Shown here in pieces: positions 5,649 through 5,730 of a stretch of 5,730 nucleotides of DNA. The notes below the pieces were generated by a model, which was given only the letters and a program-made list of their open reading frames with translations, did not search any database and was not told the origin of the DNA. Position 1 is the first letter of the stretch. Each line of letters opens with the position of its first letter. The stretch lies in contig CAMWUU010000243.1 in assembly GCA_947177515.1 (NCBI GenBank), positions 1-5,730 of the forward strand, in the 5' to 3' direction. This DNA comes from an uncultured Lachnospiraceae bacterium. Lineage in GTDB: Bacteria; Bacillota; Clostridia; Lachnospirales; Lachnospiraceae. The translations under genes were made by a program, and so were the position numbers.

Positions 5649-5730
5649 TGGATTGTGAATTATGAGATTCTCCATTTTTTCCTGCCCGCTTTCTGCAAAA
5701 GCCCCATAAATATGAAACGAAAAAGAAATG
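5649..5730. other. Non-coding right end, nothing recognised
   Basis: No supported gene on either strand. On the minus strand GCTTT-TGCAG-AAAGC can form a 5-bp stem without a T-run, so it is not a convincing terminator for a gene further right. A + strand ATG at 5712-5714 starts a Lys/Arg-rich frame (MKRKRN) that runs off the window but has no ribosome binding site. Confidence 0.4.

Noticed and set aside
5667..5700. Possible catabolite repression (cre) site upstream of the promoter.
   Set aside because: Only one half (AGAAAGCG) matches; the other half of the palindrome is wrong.

Overview
The window looks like chromosomal DNA from an anaerobic, low-to-moderate GC Firmicute, most likely a gut Lachnospiraceae-type Clostridium relative. 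This is inferred from four things: strong AGGAGG-type ribosome binding sites, an oxygen-sensitive NrdG-type radical SAM activase, a signal-less heparinase II/III-like lyase of the kind common in gut Firmicutes, and a DUF6128-like protein at the left end. There is no phage, IS, CRISPR, tRNA or rRNA in the window.

Layout from left to right: (1) On the + strand, positions 1-795 hold the 3' part of a gene entering from outside the window. It has a purine-rich 48-bp tandem repeat, a low-complexity linker and a C-terminal DUF6128-like domain. (2) Only 3 nt later, and convergent, is the end of a leftward series of four genes, which in transcription order run from right to left. They are a long heparinase II/III-like plus TadA fusion (5451-3001), an NrdG-like radical SAM activase (2910-2197), a RimJ/RimL-type GNAT acetyltransferase (2183-1608) and an SDR oxidoreductase (1551-799). 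(3) Positions 5470-5730 are non-coding as far as can be seen. They hold a near-consensus sigma-A promoter (TTGACA, 17 nt, TATCAT on the minus strand) and a predicted leader of about 160 nt with interleaved inverted repeats.

The standout is the fusion gene. A full-length, apparently cytoplasmic polysaccharide-lyase-like protein (about 625 residues) continues in frame through a Lys/Glu linker into a complete tRNA adenosine-34 deaminase. The two enzymes have no obvious functional link. The linker is encoded by a run of nine A's, and loss or gain of one A would end the lyase reading frame just before an internal ATG that would give a normal-sized, 176-residue TadA. The fusion may therefore be genuine, variable by slippage at the A9 tract, or a homopolymer sequencing error. 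There is no good ribosome binding site in front of the internal ATG, which leans towards translation as a fusion.

The other genes appear to be housekeeping or accessory metabolism: activation of anaerobic ribonucleotide reductase, protein or small-molecule acetylation, and an NADPH-type dehydrogenase. Their order suggests co-transcription, with tight coupling between nrdG and the GNAT gene, but no shared pathway can be read from the sequence.
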